Under the pieces are notes generated by a model. The model worked only from the letters and a program-made list of their open reading frames with translations. It made no database searches and was not told where the DNA came from. From Bacteroidaceae bacterium (GTDB taxonomy: Bacteria > Bacteroidota > Bacteroidia > Bacteroidales > Bacteroidaceae), in the NCBI GenBank assembly GCA_017381015.1, contig JAFOCV010000033.1, forward strand, positions 1-44,912: 44,912 bases of DNA. The letters are read 5' to 3'. Shown piece after piece: positions 1-8,773 of the stretch; positions within the stretch are counted from its first letter, which is position 1, and the number at the start of each line of letters is the position of its first letter. The position numbers and the translations under genes were made by a program.

Positions 1-378
1 CCAATTAACGTTAGGAATAACAAATAGCAGAAGAACAATCATTAATGGTATAAAAATAAGCGTCATCAAAGCATACGTTGTACTCACATATTTTTTACCT
101 AATTCTGTATCCTTCTGAGCTAAAGCTTCTGCCAATTTATTTTTAAGGCCGTTTCCTAGTCCTACATCAAAGAAACTTATCCACGCAACCATTGAACTAA
201 TAGTAAGCCATACTCCATATGTCTCACTATCAACATAGTCTAATGTCAATGGCAACAATAATAAACCAATAAGGATACTACCTCCCTTTATAAAAAGCAT
301 TGAAATTATATTCAATTTGCTTTTTACAGAGCGTTCACTACCCTTAGTAAAAAAATTAATAATAGTTGCAAAAGCCAT
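1..378 (-). CDS. Wzx-type polysaccharide flippase, N-terminal part (partial)
   Basis: Reading the minus strand from the ATG at 378 gives 126 codons without a stop, running off the window edge, so only the N-terminus is present. It begins MAFATIINFFTKGSERSVK and continues with hydrophobic stretches near residues 25-45 and 100-122. The phrase GVWLTISSMVAWISFFDVG followed by GLGNGLKNKLAEA resembles the first two helices of polysaccharide biosynthesis (PST/MATE-like) flippases, where a WLT/LGLG signature is common. Such proteins move undecaprenyl-linked repeat units across the inner membrane. It follows the sugar-nucleotide genes with an 18-bp gap and is probably in the same operon. Which glycan it carries cannot be told from this fragment. 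Confidence 0.8.
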   Translation of the reverse strand, partial: MAFATIINFFTKGSERSVKSKLNIISMLFIKGGSILIGLLLLPLTLDYVDSETYGVWLTISSMVAWISFFDVGLGNGLKNKLAEALAQKDTELGKKYVSTTYALMTLIFIPLMIVLLLFVIPNVNW

Positions 379-396
379 TTTAAAGTAGTAACTATA

Positions 397-1236
397 CTAT
401 AAAAATTTTTTCTTCAAAATTTCATTAATCTTCGTTGCATCACCATACTCACAAGGAGAATCATACGGCCTATCAGGGAAAGCACCATACTCCAACTTAA
501 TATCCAAACCATTATCCTTGATAAACTGCTCAACACGCTCTGCCAAAGAGATTGGCTCCCCCTTGCAGACATTGATGATTCCAATTATCTCGTTCTGCAT
601 AACAGCAGCAGAAATCAAATGCGCAAGTTCATCAACAGTAATGAAGTCATACTTATTTTTTCCAGTAGTAAATGGGAACGTTTTCTTACCCTCATCAGCA
701 GCATTGAGCAACTTGCAGAAGATAGAGTTATTCTTTCTGTCATCCCCCAAAATATAGTAAGCACGAAGCCACTGAAGGATGCACCCCTTCTGTGCTGTAT
801 ATTGGATCATAGCTCTACGAAGAGCATCCTTTGCAATACCATACATAGAGATAGGGTTACAAGGTGTATTCTCATCAATTGCACCTTCCCAATAGCCAAC
901 TTCATGCATAGTACCCATAACAGCCAACTGCTTCAAGCCTCCATCAATCATAGCAGTCATGAAGTTATAATGAGCAGACATATCTCCCATCTGAGTAGGA
1001 GCATTGTGAACAAAACCATTTCTCCAAGCCATATGGAGACACACATCTGGTGAACCCAACAGTTCCCATACGTTGCCCTCTGGTAATTCAAAAAGATTGA
1101 GCGAGTGGCATTCCGCACGCTCATCCACATCATTACAAACTATATCACAAGCAATAACTTCTGCACCTTTATCAAGAAGCGCCTTAACCACATGACGGCC
1201 GATATAACCATTGGCTCCTGTTACTAATATTTTCAT
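397..1236 (-). CDS. NAD(P)-dependent SDR sugar dehydratase/epimerase/reductase
   Basis: This 279-residue extended short-chain dehydrogenase has the nucleotide motif TGANGYIG at residues 6-13 and a catalytic YGIAK around residue 130. It overlaps the upstream SDR gene by 4 bp (ATGA), which suggests translational coupling. The family makes nucleotide-linked deoxysugars by oxidation, epimerisation or 4-keto reduction. The neighbours make dTDP-4-keto-6-deoxy sugars and no rfbD is present, so a 4-keto reductase (Tll-type 6-deoxy-L-talose or Fcf1-type D-fucose route) is an attractive inference. The sequence alone does not fix the substrate. The C-terminus is complete, ending in EILKKKFL. Confidence 0.8.
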   Translation of the reverse strand: MKILVTGANGYIGRHVVKALLDKGAEVIACDIVCNDVDERAECHSLNLFELPEGNVWELLGSPDVCLHMAWRNGFVHNAPTQMGDMSAHYNFMTAMIDGGLKQLAVMGTMHEVGYWEGAIDENTPCNPISMYGIAKDALRRAMIQYTAQKGCILQWLRAYYILGDDRKNNSIFCKLLNAADEGKKTFPFTTGKNKYDFITVDELAHLISAAVMQNEIIGIINVCKGEPISLAERVEQFIKDNGLDIKLEYGAFPDRPYDSPCEYGDATKINEILKKKFL

Positions 1237-2372
1237 TTATATAGACCTTTTAGTTTCATTTCCTCTATTGAGGCTTCGTATTTATCTTCTTGGATCTCTT
1301 GCTGATTTACCCAATTGGTGAACTGCTCTATACCTTGAGAGAAACTCCACCTGGGTTCGAAGCCTAAGATATTTCGAGCAAGAGTTATATCAGCATAGTT
1401 ATGACGGATGTCGCCTAAGCGATAATTTCCACTTATGGTTATAGGAACTTCTATTCCGTATTTTTCGCATAGTGTATTGGCTACAGTCAACACATCGGTT
1501 GCAACACCAGTACCCACATTGAATACATGACCATTTGCTTCTGGAACTTCTAGACCAAGGATGGTAGCATCTACTACATCGTCAATATAGACAAAGTCAC
1601 GAGTCTCACGTCCGTCTTCAAATATGTTGATCCCATTAAAGTTCTTTATACGGGTAGAGAATATGCTTATAATACCTGTATAGGGATTAGTGAGAGATTG
1701 CCCCGGGCCATACACATTCTGATAACGAAAGGATACAGACTCAACACCCATAGTCTGACATACCAAGTGAACGAGTTGTCCTTGTACCTGTTTGCTGACG
1801 CCATAAACAGACGATGGGTGAATAGCACTATCCTCTGTGGTCGCAACAAGAGTTACCTTTCCGCCACATTTAGGGCAATGGCAATCGAAATCTCCTTTGG
1901 CCATATCTTCATCCTTGCGATCAGTGGGATAGACATCTCCACACTTCTCACAATGATACTTTCCTTCACCATAAATAGCCCGAGATTCGGCTACAAGGAC
2001 TCGTTTTACACTATGCTTTGTATTGGTGAGAATATCCAGCAAAATTGCTGTTCCTCCAATATTTGTATCTACATACTTCTCAATCTCATACATCGACTGA
2101 CCTGTACCAGTCTCTGCAGCCAAGTGAATAACTGCATCTTGCCCTTCAAGAGCTTTTATCCAGTCTTCACGTGAGGTTACTGAACCTTTGATAAAAGTTA
2201 CTTTATCCTTGATTGACTGATACAATGGAGAAGTCTCTTCCGGATTGTCTCCATGTATTTGTTCTGAAAGTGTATCAAGAACTGTAACCTTATAGCCTTT
2301 TGCTGTTAGCTTCAAAGCAAGGTTAGAACCTATAAATCCTGCTCCTCCTGTGATGAGAATATTTGTTAACAT
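1233..2372 (-). CDS. NAD-dependent epimerase/dehydratase with a cysteine-rich insertion
   Basis: This 379-residue SDR starts with TGGAGFIGSN near residues 9-18 and carries SSVYGVSK, with the YxxxK catalytic pair, near residue 190. Between about residues 139 and 172 it has an insertion with C-x2-C, then C-x-C-x2-C, which looks like a small zinc-ribbon-like knuckle. From memory, such an insertion occurs in epimerases related to WbiB (dTDP-L-rhamnose 4-epimerase). That would give dTDP-6-deoxy-L-talose, but the assignment is tentative. It lies 9 bp downstream of rfbC and overlaps the next SDR by 4 bp, so it belongs to the same deoxysugar operon. Confidence 0.82.
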   Translation of the reverse strand: MLTNILITGGAGFIGSNLALKLTAKGYKVTVLDTLSEQIHGDNPEETSPLYQSIKDKVTFIKGSVTSREDWIKALEGQDAVIHLAAETGTGQSMYEIEKYVDTNIGGTAILLDILTNTKHSVKRVLVAESRAIYGEGKYHCEKCGDVYPTDRKDEDMAKGDFDCHCPKCGGKVTLVATTEDSAIHPSSVYGVSKQVQGQLVHLVCQTMGVESVSFRYQNVYGPGQSLTNPYTGIISIFSTRIKNFNGINIFEDGRETRDFVYIDDVVDATILGLEVPEANGHVFNVGTGVATDVLTVANTLCEKYGIEVPITISGNYRLGDIRHNYADITLARNILGFEPRWSFSQGIEQFTNWVNQQEIQEDKYEASIEEMKLKGLYK

Positions 2373-2381
2373 TTACTCGAA

Positions 2382-2972
2382 CTATGGATAAAGGTTCATA
2401 CTATAATCAAATGGAGAATCGAAGTTCCTTAGGCAAAGGTGGTTGATGTCCTTTTCTGAGAGGATGGCGTTCTCTATAGGAATCTGCCAGTCGATAGCAA
2501 GGGTTTCGTCTTTGATGCTGATGCCTCCGTCGGCCTGGGGGGCATAGAAGTTGTCGCACTTGTACTGGAAGATGGCGGTTTCGCTAAGGACGGCAAAGCC
2601 GTGGGCAAAGCCTCTTGGTACGAAGAACTGGAGGTGATTATCCTCTGTCAGTTCTACTGCCACGTATTGACCGTAGGTTGGACTGCCTTTGCGTATGTCC
2701 ACTGCTACATCGAGCACGGCTCCCTTGACACAACGAACGAGCTTGCTCTGGGTGAATGGTGGGGCTTGAAAGTGTAGTCCTCTCATGACACCGTAGCTGC
2801 TCATGGATTCGTTGTCCTGCACGAATAGTATAGTTTTTCCAAAGTTAGGTATCGCAACTTTTTCATCGAATTCTTTTTGTGAGAAAGATTCAAAAAAATA
2901 GCCTCTCGCATCCCCAAAAATCTTCGGTTCCAAAATTACAACTCCTGGTATTTTTGTCTCTATAACTTCCAT
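2382..2972 (-). CDS. rfbC: dTDP-4-dehydrorhamnose 3,5-epimerase
   Basis: This 196-residue cupin-fold enzyme converts dTDP-4-keto-6-deoxy-D-glucose into dTDP-4-keto-L-rhamnose. Visible family features are the N-terminal PGVVILEPKIFGDARGYFFESF segment positions 9-30, the MRGLHFQ motif with its catalytic histidine near residue 64, the KLVRCVKGAVLDVAVDIR strand, and the FVPRGFAHGFAVLS motif. Length is close to the usual 180-190. It sits one base after the GNAT stop and 9 bp before the Cys-insert SDR. With rfbA and rfbB in the same operon the first three steps of the dTDP-L-rhamnose pathway are present; the fourth enzyme, rfbD, is not seen. Confidence 0.95.
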   Translation of the reverse strand: MEVIETKIPGVVILEPKIFGDARGYFFESFSQKEFDEKVAIPNFGKTILFVQDNESMSSYGVMRGLHFQAPPFTQSKLVRCVKGAVLDVAVDIRKGSPTYGQYVAVELTEDNHLQFFVPRGFAHGFAVLSETAIFQYKCDNFYAPQADGGISIKDETLAIDWQIPIENAILSEKDINHLCLRNFDSPFDYSMNLYP

Positions 2973-2973
2973 T

Positions 2974-3495
2974 TTACTTGGTATTAATGATACTTAATCT
3001 AACAATGTCCTCATATTTCCCATCCGCAGCAAGTGCTTCATCCTTCAATATAGCTTCAGCAGAAAAACCTGCATTCTTAAGAAGTTCGACTTCCTCGGGG
3101 AACTTATAGAACACATACGAATAAACCTTATGCATTCCATATTCATTGAATGCTTTTTCCACAAGTAAGTGAATGGCCTCACTTTGATTTTCAAGCTTCC
3201 ATTCCGTATCAGTACTAGTAAACACGCAAAGTTCGCATCGTTTATTAGTATAATCTATATCTTTAAGATAGACTGTTGCGATTGGATAAGATACTACTGA
3301 AAAGTCTGTATCAATACAATCTACTATAAACTGCTTATATTTACCTGTCTCAATAAAATTTTTATAGAACTCGCGATTACTCTCCTCTGTTATAGTTGCT
3401 CTACTCAAACAATGATTAATCACATTATCATCATTTCGCCACCTTATTAACATTCGAGCGTCATCTAATGTTACTGATCTTAATACTATATTCAT
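2974..3495 (-). CDS. GNAT family N-acetyltransferase
   Basis: The 173-residue product begins MNIVLRSVTLDDARMLIRWRND, the typical start of RimJ/RimL-like and PseH-like GNAT enzymes, and continues with a beta strand/helix pattern and an AEAILKDEALAADGKYEDIVRLS ending at residues 147-169 that fits the C-terminal GNAT strands. It would transfer an acetyl group from acetyl-CoA, most plausibly to an amino sugar given its place between UDP-glucuronate epimerase and rfbC. No aminotransferase gene is visible in the window, so the acceptor sugar is unknown. It is one base upstream of rfbC and more AT-rich than its neighbours. Confidence 0.8.
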   Translation of the reverse strand: MNIVLRSVTLDDARMLIRWRNDDNVINHCLSRATITEESNREFYKNFIETGKYKQFIVDCIDTDFSVVSYPIATVYLKDIDYTNKRCELCVFTSTDTEWKLENQSEAIHLLVEKAFNEYGMHKVYSYVFYKFPEEVELLKNAGFSAEAILKDEALAADGKYEDIVRLSIINTK

Positions 3496-3516
3496 ATTAA
3501 CTCAATATAATTTTAA

Positions 3517-3740
3517 ATAGAAGCCTCTGCCGCTTCAGCTACTGGGGCGTTTCTTATCTTACGAAGGCTCTTTGGTGCTTTGCCGACAATGTGCGCTAAG
3601 GGCGTAAACTCGGTAATCACGGTAAACTCGAAGCGTAACCGAGAACCGACGACAAACCGAGCGCAATCAAGCTTGCTTGGATTGTCGAGGTGCGAAGGAG
3701 GAAAAGCCTACGAAGTAGGATTAACCCGTAACCGCACAAA
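3517..3740 (-). repeat. Coding-like remnant or dispersed palindromic element between GNAT and epimerase genes
   Basis: This spacer is more GC-rich than the genes beside it. On the minus strand one frame stays open for about 60 codons, including EFTPLAHIVGKAPKSLRKI, and stops at a TAA near 3517, but has no start codon. Its centre holds an imperfect hairpin on the plus strand, CAATCAAGC-TT-GCTTGGATTG at 3664-3684. It may be a dispersed intergenic element or a truncated gene tail. I cannot assign a family from sequence alone. Confidence 0.4.
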
Positions 3741-4772
3741 TTATCTGTAAAACTCCTTATACCACTCAGCAAACTTGCGCAAGCCGTCTCTGAGGCTGGT
3801 GCTTGGTTTGAATCCAAAGTCACGCTCAAGGGCAGTGGTATCTGCATAAGTGATAGGCACATCACCTGCCTGCATAGGAACAAGTTCCTTGTGAGCTTCA
3901 AAATCGTAGTCCTGCGGAAGGACACCTGCACGGATAAGTTCTTCCTGAAGGATGATAACGAAGTCCAAGAGGTTCTCGGGTTGGTTATTACCTATATTAT
4001 ATACGGCATAAGGGGGGATGGGCAGTCCGTCTTCTCCTACCTGCTTCTCTGGTGCCTTCATCATCACACGATATACTCCCTCAACAATGTCATCTACATA
4101 AGTGAAATCGCGTTTGCAGTTGCCGTAGTTGAAAATCTGGATCTTTTCGCCCTTTACCAGTTTGTTGGTGAAACCAAAGTAGGCCATGTCGGGACGACCG
4201 GCTGGGCCGTAAACGGTAAAGAAACGGAGACCGGTACTAGGAATGTTGTAGAGCTTGCTATAAGCATGGGCCATGAGTTCGTTACTCTTCTTGGTGGCCG
4301 CATAGAGCGAAACCGGATTGTCAACCTTATCATCGGTGCTGTATGGTATCTTCTTGTTGCTGCCATAGACGCTAGATGAAGAGGCATAGACAAGGTGCTC
4401 TACTTCGTGGTGACGGCAAGCTTCAAGGATGTTATAGAAACCAATTAGGTTAGCTTCTATATAAGCATCGGGGTTAGTGATGCTATAGCGTACACCTGCC
4501 TGTGCTGCAAGGTTCACGACAATCTGTGGCTGATATTTGGTGAAGAGGTCTTCGATGAGCTGTTTATCTGCAATATTTCCCTTTACAAAGATAAAGTGAG
4601 GAAATTGCTTCAACTCTTCCAAGCGGTTTTCCTTGAGACGTACATCGTAGTAGTCGTTCATGTTGTCTATTCCGATGACAGTGTGATCTGGATGGGCTTG
4701 GCAGTATTTCTTCACAAGGTTGGATCCTATAAATCCAGCTGCTCCAGTAATTAATATTGTTTTCATGTTCAT
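3741..4772 (-). CDS. UDP-glucuronate 4-epimerase-like NAD-dependent epimerase
   Basis: This 343-residue SDR has ITGAAGFIGSNL at residues 7-18, the family phrase IDNMNDYYDVRLKENRL near residue 36, the active-site strand YASSSSVYG and the SLYAATKKSNE segment with the YxxxK pair. These fit the CapI/LpsL group that interconverts UDP-glucuronate and UDP-galacturonate. Ugd, encoded at 8838-10262, would supply the substrate. The first ATG at 4772 overlaps the rfbB stop by one base and is preceded by AGGA five bases upstream, which favours it over the ATG six bases further in. Confidence 0.88.
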   Translation of the reverse strand: MNMKTILITGAAGFIGSNLVKKYCQAHPDHTVIGIDNMNDYYDVRLKENRLEELKQFPHFIFVKGNIADKQLIEDLFTKYQPQIVVNLAAQAGVRYSITNPDAYIEANLIGFYNILEACRHHEVEHLVYASSSSVYGSNKKIPYSTDDKVDNPVSLYAATKKSNELMAHAYSKLYNIPSTGLRFFTVYGPAGRPDMAYFGFTNKLVKGEKIQIFNYGNCKRDFTYVDDIVEGVYRVMMKAPEKQVGEDGLPIPPYAVYNIGNNQPENLLDFVIILQEELIRAGVLPQDYDFEAHKELVPMQAGDVPITYADTTALERDFGFKPSTSLRDGLRKFAEWYKEFYR

Positions 4773-5905
4773 TATCGTCCTTTATACATGTCCTGGTAAT
4801 ATTTCTCATACTCACCACTAGTGATGTTATCCATCCATTCTTGGTTATCAAGATACCATCTCACTGTCTTCTCGATACCTTCTTCAAACTGTAATGAGGG
4901 ATTCCAACCAAGCTCACGTTGTAATTTAGATGAATCGATGGCATAACGAGCGTCATGACCTAATCTATCTGTTACATAGGTAATGAGGTCGAGGCTGTAT
5001 CCTTCAGGATTTCCAAGTATCTTATCAACTGTCTTAATCATCACTTTGATAAGATCAATATTTTTCCACTCATTAAATCCACCGATGTTGTAGGTCTCAT
5101 TGATCTTGCCTTTGTGGAAGATGACGTCAATAGCACGTGCATGGTCTTCAACAAAGAGCCAATCACGTACATTTTCACCCTTACCATAGACTGGAAGTGG
5201 CTTGCCGTTGCGGATGTTGTTGATAAACAAAGGAATGAGCTTCTCGGGGAACTGATACGGACCGTAGTTGTTCGAGCAGTTGGTCACGATAGTGGGCATG
5301 CCGTAGGTATCGTGATATGCGCGAACGAAGTGGTCTGAGCTTGCCTTTGATGCACTATATGGTGAGTGAGGATTGTACTTAGTTGTCTCATAGAAGAAAT
5401 CGTCACCGTAAGCCTTGTGACCTTCAGATGAAGCTACAGTCTTGAAAGGAGGCTCAATGCCTTCTGGATGGTTCATTGAAAGAGCACCATATACCTCGTC
5501 TGTCGAGATATGATAGAATCTCTTACCTTCGTACTTCTCAGGAAGCGACTCCCAGTACAACTTAGCAGCCTGCAGAAGAGAAAGAGTACCCATTACATTT
5601 GTCTTAGCGAATGTAAAAGGATCCTTGATTGAGCGGTCTACGTGTGACTCAGCAGCAAGATGGATAATTCCATCAATCTTCTCGTCCTGCATCAACTGAT
5701 AAAAGGCGTCAAAATCACAGATGTCCATCTTGACAAACCTATAGTTTGGTTTGTCTTCAATGTCCTTCAAGTTGACCAAGTTACCAGCATAAGTCAACTT
5801 ATCCAAATTAATGATATTATATTCTGGGTATTTATTGACAAAGAGGCGTACTACATGGCTACCAATGAAACCTGCTCCTCCGGTGATTACTATATTGCGT
5901 TTCAT
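4772..5905 (-). CDS. rfbB: dTDP-glucose 4,6-dehydratase
   Basis: This 377-residue extended SDR dehydrates dTDP-glucose to dTDP-4-keto-6-deoxy-glucose. It has ITGGAGFIGSHVV near residues 6-18, LAAESHVDRSI near residue 83, the dehydratase signature STDEVYG near residue 134 (with the catalytic Asp-Glu pair), and SPYSASKASSDH with YxxxK near residue 181. NCSNNYGPYQFPEKLIPL is also diagnostic. It lies 48 bp downstream of rfbA and shares one base with the following epimerase gene. Confidence 0.96.
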   Translation of the reverse strand: MKRNIVITGGAGFIGSHVVRLFVNKYPEYNIINLDKLTYAGNLVNLKDIEDKPNYRFVKMDICDFDAFYQLMQDEKIDGIIHLAAESHVDRSIKDPFTFAKTNVMGTLSLLQAAKLYWESLPEKYEGKRFYHISTDEVYGALSMNHPEGIEPPFKTVASSEGHKAYGDDFFYETTKYNPHSPYSASKASSDHFVRAYHDTYGMPTIVTNCSNNYGPYQFPEKLIPLFINNIRNGKPLPVYGKGENVRDWLFVEDHARAIDVIFHKGKINETYNIGGFNEWKNIDLIKVMIKTVDKILGNPEGYSLDLITYVTDRLGHDARYAIDSSKLQRELGWNPSLQFEEGIEKTVRWYLDNQEWMDNITSGEYEKYYQDMYKGR

Positions 5906-5953
5906 TTATAATGTATGATTATGATGTATGATTATAATGTATGATGTATAATT
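5906..5953. repeat. Short ATG-rich direct repeat between rfbA and rfbB
   Basis: The 48-bp gap between the two rfb genes consists almost wholly of three to four imperfect copies of a 13-17-bp unit built on ATAATGTATGATTATG. It contains several ATG triplets and little resembling a ribosome site. Slippage is the simplest explanation. Confidence 0.6.
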
Positions 5954-6859
5954 TTATTCAAGATTGGGTTTTCCAGTTTCTTTGAGTTCTTCAATTACCT
6001 TGAGAAGATACTGGCCGTATTGGTTCTTAATCATTGGTTGTGCAAGTTCGCGCATACGCTCTTCTGTGATCCAACCCTGACGGTATGCAATGCCCTCAAG
6101 ACAAGCGATCTTAAGACCTTGGCGTTTTTCAAGAACCTCGACGTATGTTGAGGCTTCTGATAGAGAGTCGTGGGTTCCTGTGTCAAGCCATGCAAAGCCA
6201 CGACCGAGGGTCTGGACCTTGAGTTCTCCGTCTTTGAGGAATTCCTGGTTTACTGTGGTTATTTCATATTCGCCACGTGCTGATGGTTTTATGTTAGCAG
6301 CAACATCTACTACTTTGTTGGGATAGAAGTACAAACCTACTACAGCATAGTTAGATTTTGGCTGGGCTGGCTTTTCCTCAATGCTAAGACAGTTACCGTC
6401 TTTATCAAATTCAGCTACACCATATCTTTCTGGGTCGTTTACCCAGTAGCCGAATACGGTTGCCTTCTTTTCTTCGTCTGCAGTACGTACAGCCTCCTTG
6501 AGCATCCTTGTAAAACCAGCACCATGGAAAATGTTGTCACCTAACACAAGGCATGCGCTATCATCACCGATAAAGTCTGCACCAATGGTAAAGGCTTGTG
6601 CCAAGCCATCTGGACTGGGCTGCTCGGCATATTCGAAGTGTACTCCATAATCGGAGCCATCGCCAAGAAGACGCTTAAAGCCTGGAAGGTCATGCGGAGT
6701 GGAGATGATAAGGATATCTCTGATACCCGCCAACATTAACACTGAGATGGGGTAATAAACCATCGGTTTGTCATAGATGGGCATCAACTGCTTACTGATA
6801 CCTTTGGTAATGGGGTACAATCTGGTACCACTGCCACCGGCTAGGACGATTCCTTTCAT
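5954..6859 (-). CDS. rfbA: Glucose-1-phosphate thymidylyltransferase
   Basis: This 301-residue enzyme joins dTTP and glucose-1-phosphate to make dTDP-glucose, the first step of the dTDP-deoxysugar pathway. The N-terminus [18 protein letters not shown] carries the GGxGTRL nucleotidyltransferase motif. [12 protein letters not shown] near residue 107, the EEKP motif near residue 160 and [16 protein letters not shown] near residue 218 are family hallmarks. Length is typical (about 290-300). It is the first gene of an uninterrupted minus-strand run ending in the flippase, and about 1.1 kb of repeat-rich DNA lies upstream. Confidence 0.97.
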   Translation of the reverse strand: MKGIVLAGGSGTRLYPITKGISKQLMPIYDKPMVYYPISVLMLAGIRDILIISTPHDLPGFKRLLGDGSDYGVHFEYAEQPSPDGLAQAFTIGADFIGDDSACLVLGDNIFHGAGFTRMLKEAVRTADEEKKATVFGYWVNDPERYGVAEFDKDGNCLSIEEKPAQPKSNYAVVGLYFYPNKVVDVAANIKPSARGEYEITTVNQEFLKDGELKVQTLGRGFAWLDTGTHDSLSEASTYVEVLEKRQGLKIACLEGIAYRQGWITEERMRELAQPMIKNQYGQYLLKVIEELKETGKPNLE

Positions 6860-7152
6860 AAAATATGTGGTTTTATATTGTTTCTGTATAACTTTGTTTT
6901 TAGAGTCGCTAGAGTCTCTAAAGTCGCTTACTATTCGACGAGAGATGAGAGACTAGCGAAACTTTTTATATCACACGCGAAGGCTATATATTCGATGAAA
7001 GACGAGCGTTTAGAGACGAACGAAAATGTTCTTCCCATTAACAACAAGAAGGAAAGCGATAAAATATGATTAAGCAGCCATTCAACTTTAAACGTTCACA
7101 TATTATATTATATAATGTGTCTAATAACCCGCAACCCAAGTATTACGAATGA
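6860..7152. repeat. Repeat-rich spacer upstream of rfbA
   Basis: Positions about 6900-7030 contain the same short words that fill other spacers of this locus: gagtcgctagagtctctaa, gacgagagatgagagac, and gacgagcgtttagagacga. No credible gene or full promoter for rfbA was found. A short open frame at 6878-7069 reads through these repeats and is not credible. Confidence 0.6.
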
Positions 7153-7656
7153 GTTGTCTAATTGTGTTGGAACATTCAAGCTATTTTACATGGGACTTCC
7201 AACAAGTGTGGAAACATTCATGCTATTTTACATGGGACTTCCAACAAGTGTGGGAACCTTCGTGCTATTTTACATGAGACTTCCAACAAGTGTGGAAACG
7301 TTCATGCTATTTTACATAGGACTTCCAACAAGTGTGGGAACGTTCATGCTATTTTACATGGGACTTCCAGCAAGTGTTGGAACATTCATGCCATTTTACA
7401 TGGAACTTCCAGCAAGTGGTGAAACCTTCATATAAAAAAATATAGGACTTTTGTCAACTGACGAAACATTTAAACACTTTTGAGTATGACTTTCGGCAGG
7501 TGACGGAAAGTTTAAACACTTTTGACTAAGACTTTTGACAGATGCCGAAACCTTTAAACACTTTTGAGTGTGGCTTTCGTCAGGTAACGGAAAGCTTAAA
7601 TACTTTTGAGTGAAACTTCTATCAAGTGATGGAATCTTTTATATCTTTTGTGAAAA
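7153..7656. repeat. 42-bp tandem array, twelve units in two subfamilies
   Basis: Twelve units of exactly 42 bp run without indels. The anchor (ACTTCC in the first half, ACTTT in most later units) recurs at 7195, 7237, 7279, 7321, 7363, 7405, 7447, 7489, 7531, 7573 and 7615. Units up to about 7446 carry AACAAGTGTGGGAAC and GCTATTTTACAT. From 7447 the units instead carry ACGGAAAGTTTAAACACTTTTGAG. The two types align at roughly 25 of 42 positions in the same register, so they are diverged copies of one repeat. The array lies between the divergent rfbA and DUF6261 genes and is not CRISPR-like, since there are no unique spacers. Confidence 0.9.
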
Positions 7657-7957
7657 CCTTTCGGTTACTATATTCCATGAAATGTGGAAAATAGTACTCT
7701 ATTTTCGGTTTAATATAGATTCCTGAAAAAATATCTTTGTTTTTAAAAACCTTTGGGGTGGTTGATTGTTATTCTATATTGAGATTATATTATTACTATA
7801 CTTTATCAAAGATTGAGTCATAATGGACAAAAAGTCAAACTGCAGTATATAATTGGATTACCTTTGCCTCGGTTCTCATGAATCATTGACTAGGCTCAAG
7901 AATCCTATGTATGGTCAGAAAGAACCACATTATATATTATCAAAATTTTATTAACTT
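7657..7957 (+). promoter_or_regulatory. AT-rich upstream region of the DUF6261 gene with possible -7 boxes
   Basis: About 300 bp of AT-rich DNA separate the 42-bp array from the DUF6261 start. Two sequences match the Bacteroidetes -7 consensus TAnnTTTG: TATCTTTG at 7732-7739 and TACCTTTG at 7859-7866. Neither has a clear TTTG at the usual 19-21-bp distance upstream, so the promoter assignment is weak. Nothing else was recognised here. Confidence 0.35.
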
Positions 7958-8767
7958 ATGTTCAAATTAAAAAACATTAACACCAATAAGCTACGCAATG
8001 ACGAGCTATTGGGCGTTCTGCAGGAAACGCTGGAATTTAGTGTTGCTCTCCTCAGTAATGAGAGAGATGCGAGTGTATTAACAATGTTTAGAAGTGCTGT
8101 GGAAGAGTACAGGGATGCACTGATGCAAAACTTCTATACAAAAGAGACTAAAGCTAAAGACGAGGCTGATAAGATTGCTTGTGAACAGTATCGAGGTCTA
8201 AAGCATTTAGTAAAGAGTATGTTATTGCATCCTGATAAGTCTGTGAGACTTTTAGCTCAAGATGTAATGCATATAATCTACAAGCATGGTAAGATCATAC
8301 ACTCTTCAATGGCTCATAGGTATGCCAAATTAGATGAGATGATGTGCGAGATTAATGCTTTGGGGAGCGATGTGCATAGTGCACTCGGTATTGAAACTTG
8401 GTTGGAGGAACTAACCCTTGCTATTGCCAAGTATAAGGTAGCGCGTGATGTTCAGAGAAAAGAACGTGTTGAATATCAAAAGGGTTGGGTATCAGAAAGC
8501 CGTGCACGTTCCGAAGTAGCCTTGAGAGAGCTGACTGAGACTGTCAATGCTCACCGAATCTCTTTTGGGGAAGAGGATTATAAGGATTGGGTGAAGAATC
8601 TAAATGCTGTAGCTGAGCTACAGAAATCTATCATCAAGTCGCGCGCCTCTCGTACAGAGGAGGCAGAGGAAGCAGAGAAACCTACTACTGAGGATGAACA
8701 ATCACCTAATGACGAACAGAAAGAGCCTTCGCAAGAGGAGGTAGAGGATTCTGCTACTGCGGAGTAA
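7958..8767 (+). CDS. DUF6261 family protein
   Basis: The 269-residue product looks mostly alpha-helical, with no signal peptide or membrane segment. It resembles the Bacteroidetes family DUF6261 (start MFKLKNINTNKLRNDE, then ALGIETWLEELTLAIAKYK mid-protein). The last 45 residues are very acidic and low-complexity (EEAEEAEKPTTEDEQ and similar). The function of the family is unknown to me. It is the only plus-strand gene inside the polysaccharide locus, has its own strong terminator 6 bp downstream, and faces ugd tail to tail. It may be a later insertion into the locus. Confidence 0.75.
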   Translation: MFKLKNINTNKLRNDELLGVLQETLEFSVALLSNERDASVLTMFRSAVEEYRDALMQNFYTKETKAKDEADKIACEQYRGLKHLVKSMLLHPDKSVRLLAQDVMHIIYKHGKIIHSSMAHRYAKLDEMMCEINALGSDVHSALGIETWLEELTLAIAKYKVARDVQRKERVEYQKGWVSESRARSEVALRELTETVNAHRISFGEEDYKDWVKNLNAVAELQKSIIKSRASRTEEAEEAEKPTTEDEQSPNDEQKEPSQEEVEDSATAE

Positions 8768-8773
8768 AATCGG

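Noticed and set aside
3617-3931. 104-codon minus-strand frame overlapping the epimerase end
   Set aside because: It is mostly a frame shadow of the epimerase gene, with the remainder in the spacer element.
6878-7069. 63-codon open frame upstream of rfbA
   Set aside because: It reads through dispersed repeat words found in other spacers and has no recognisable protein features.
7115-7435. Open frame coding a 14-residue repeat protein (LFYMGLPTSV type)
   Set aside because: It arises because the 42-bp unit is a multiple of three. A second frame is open too, there is no ribosome site, and the array continues past its stop in the same register.
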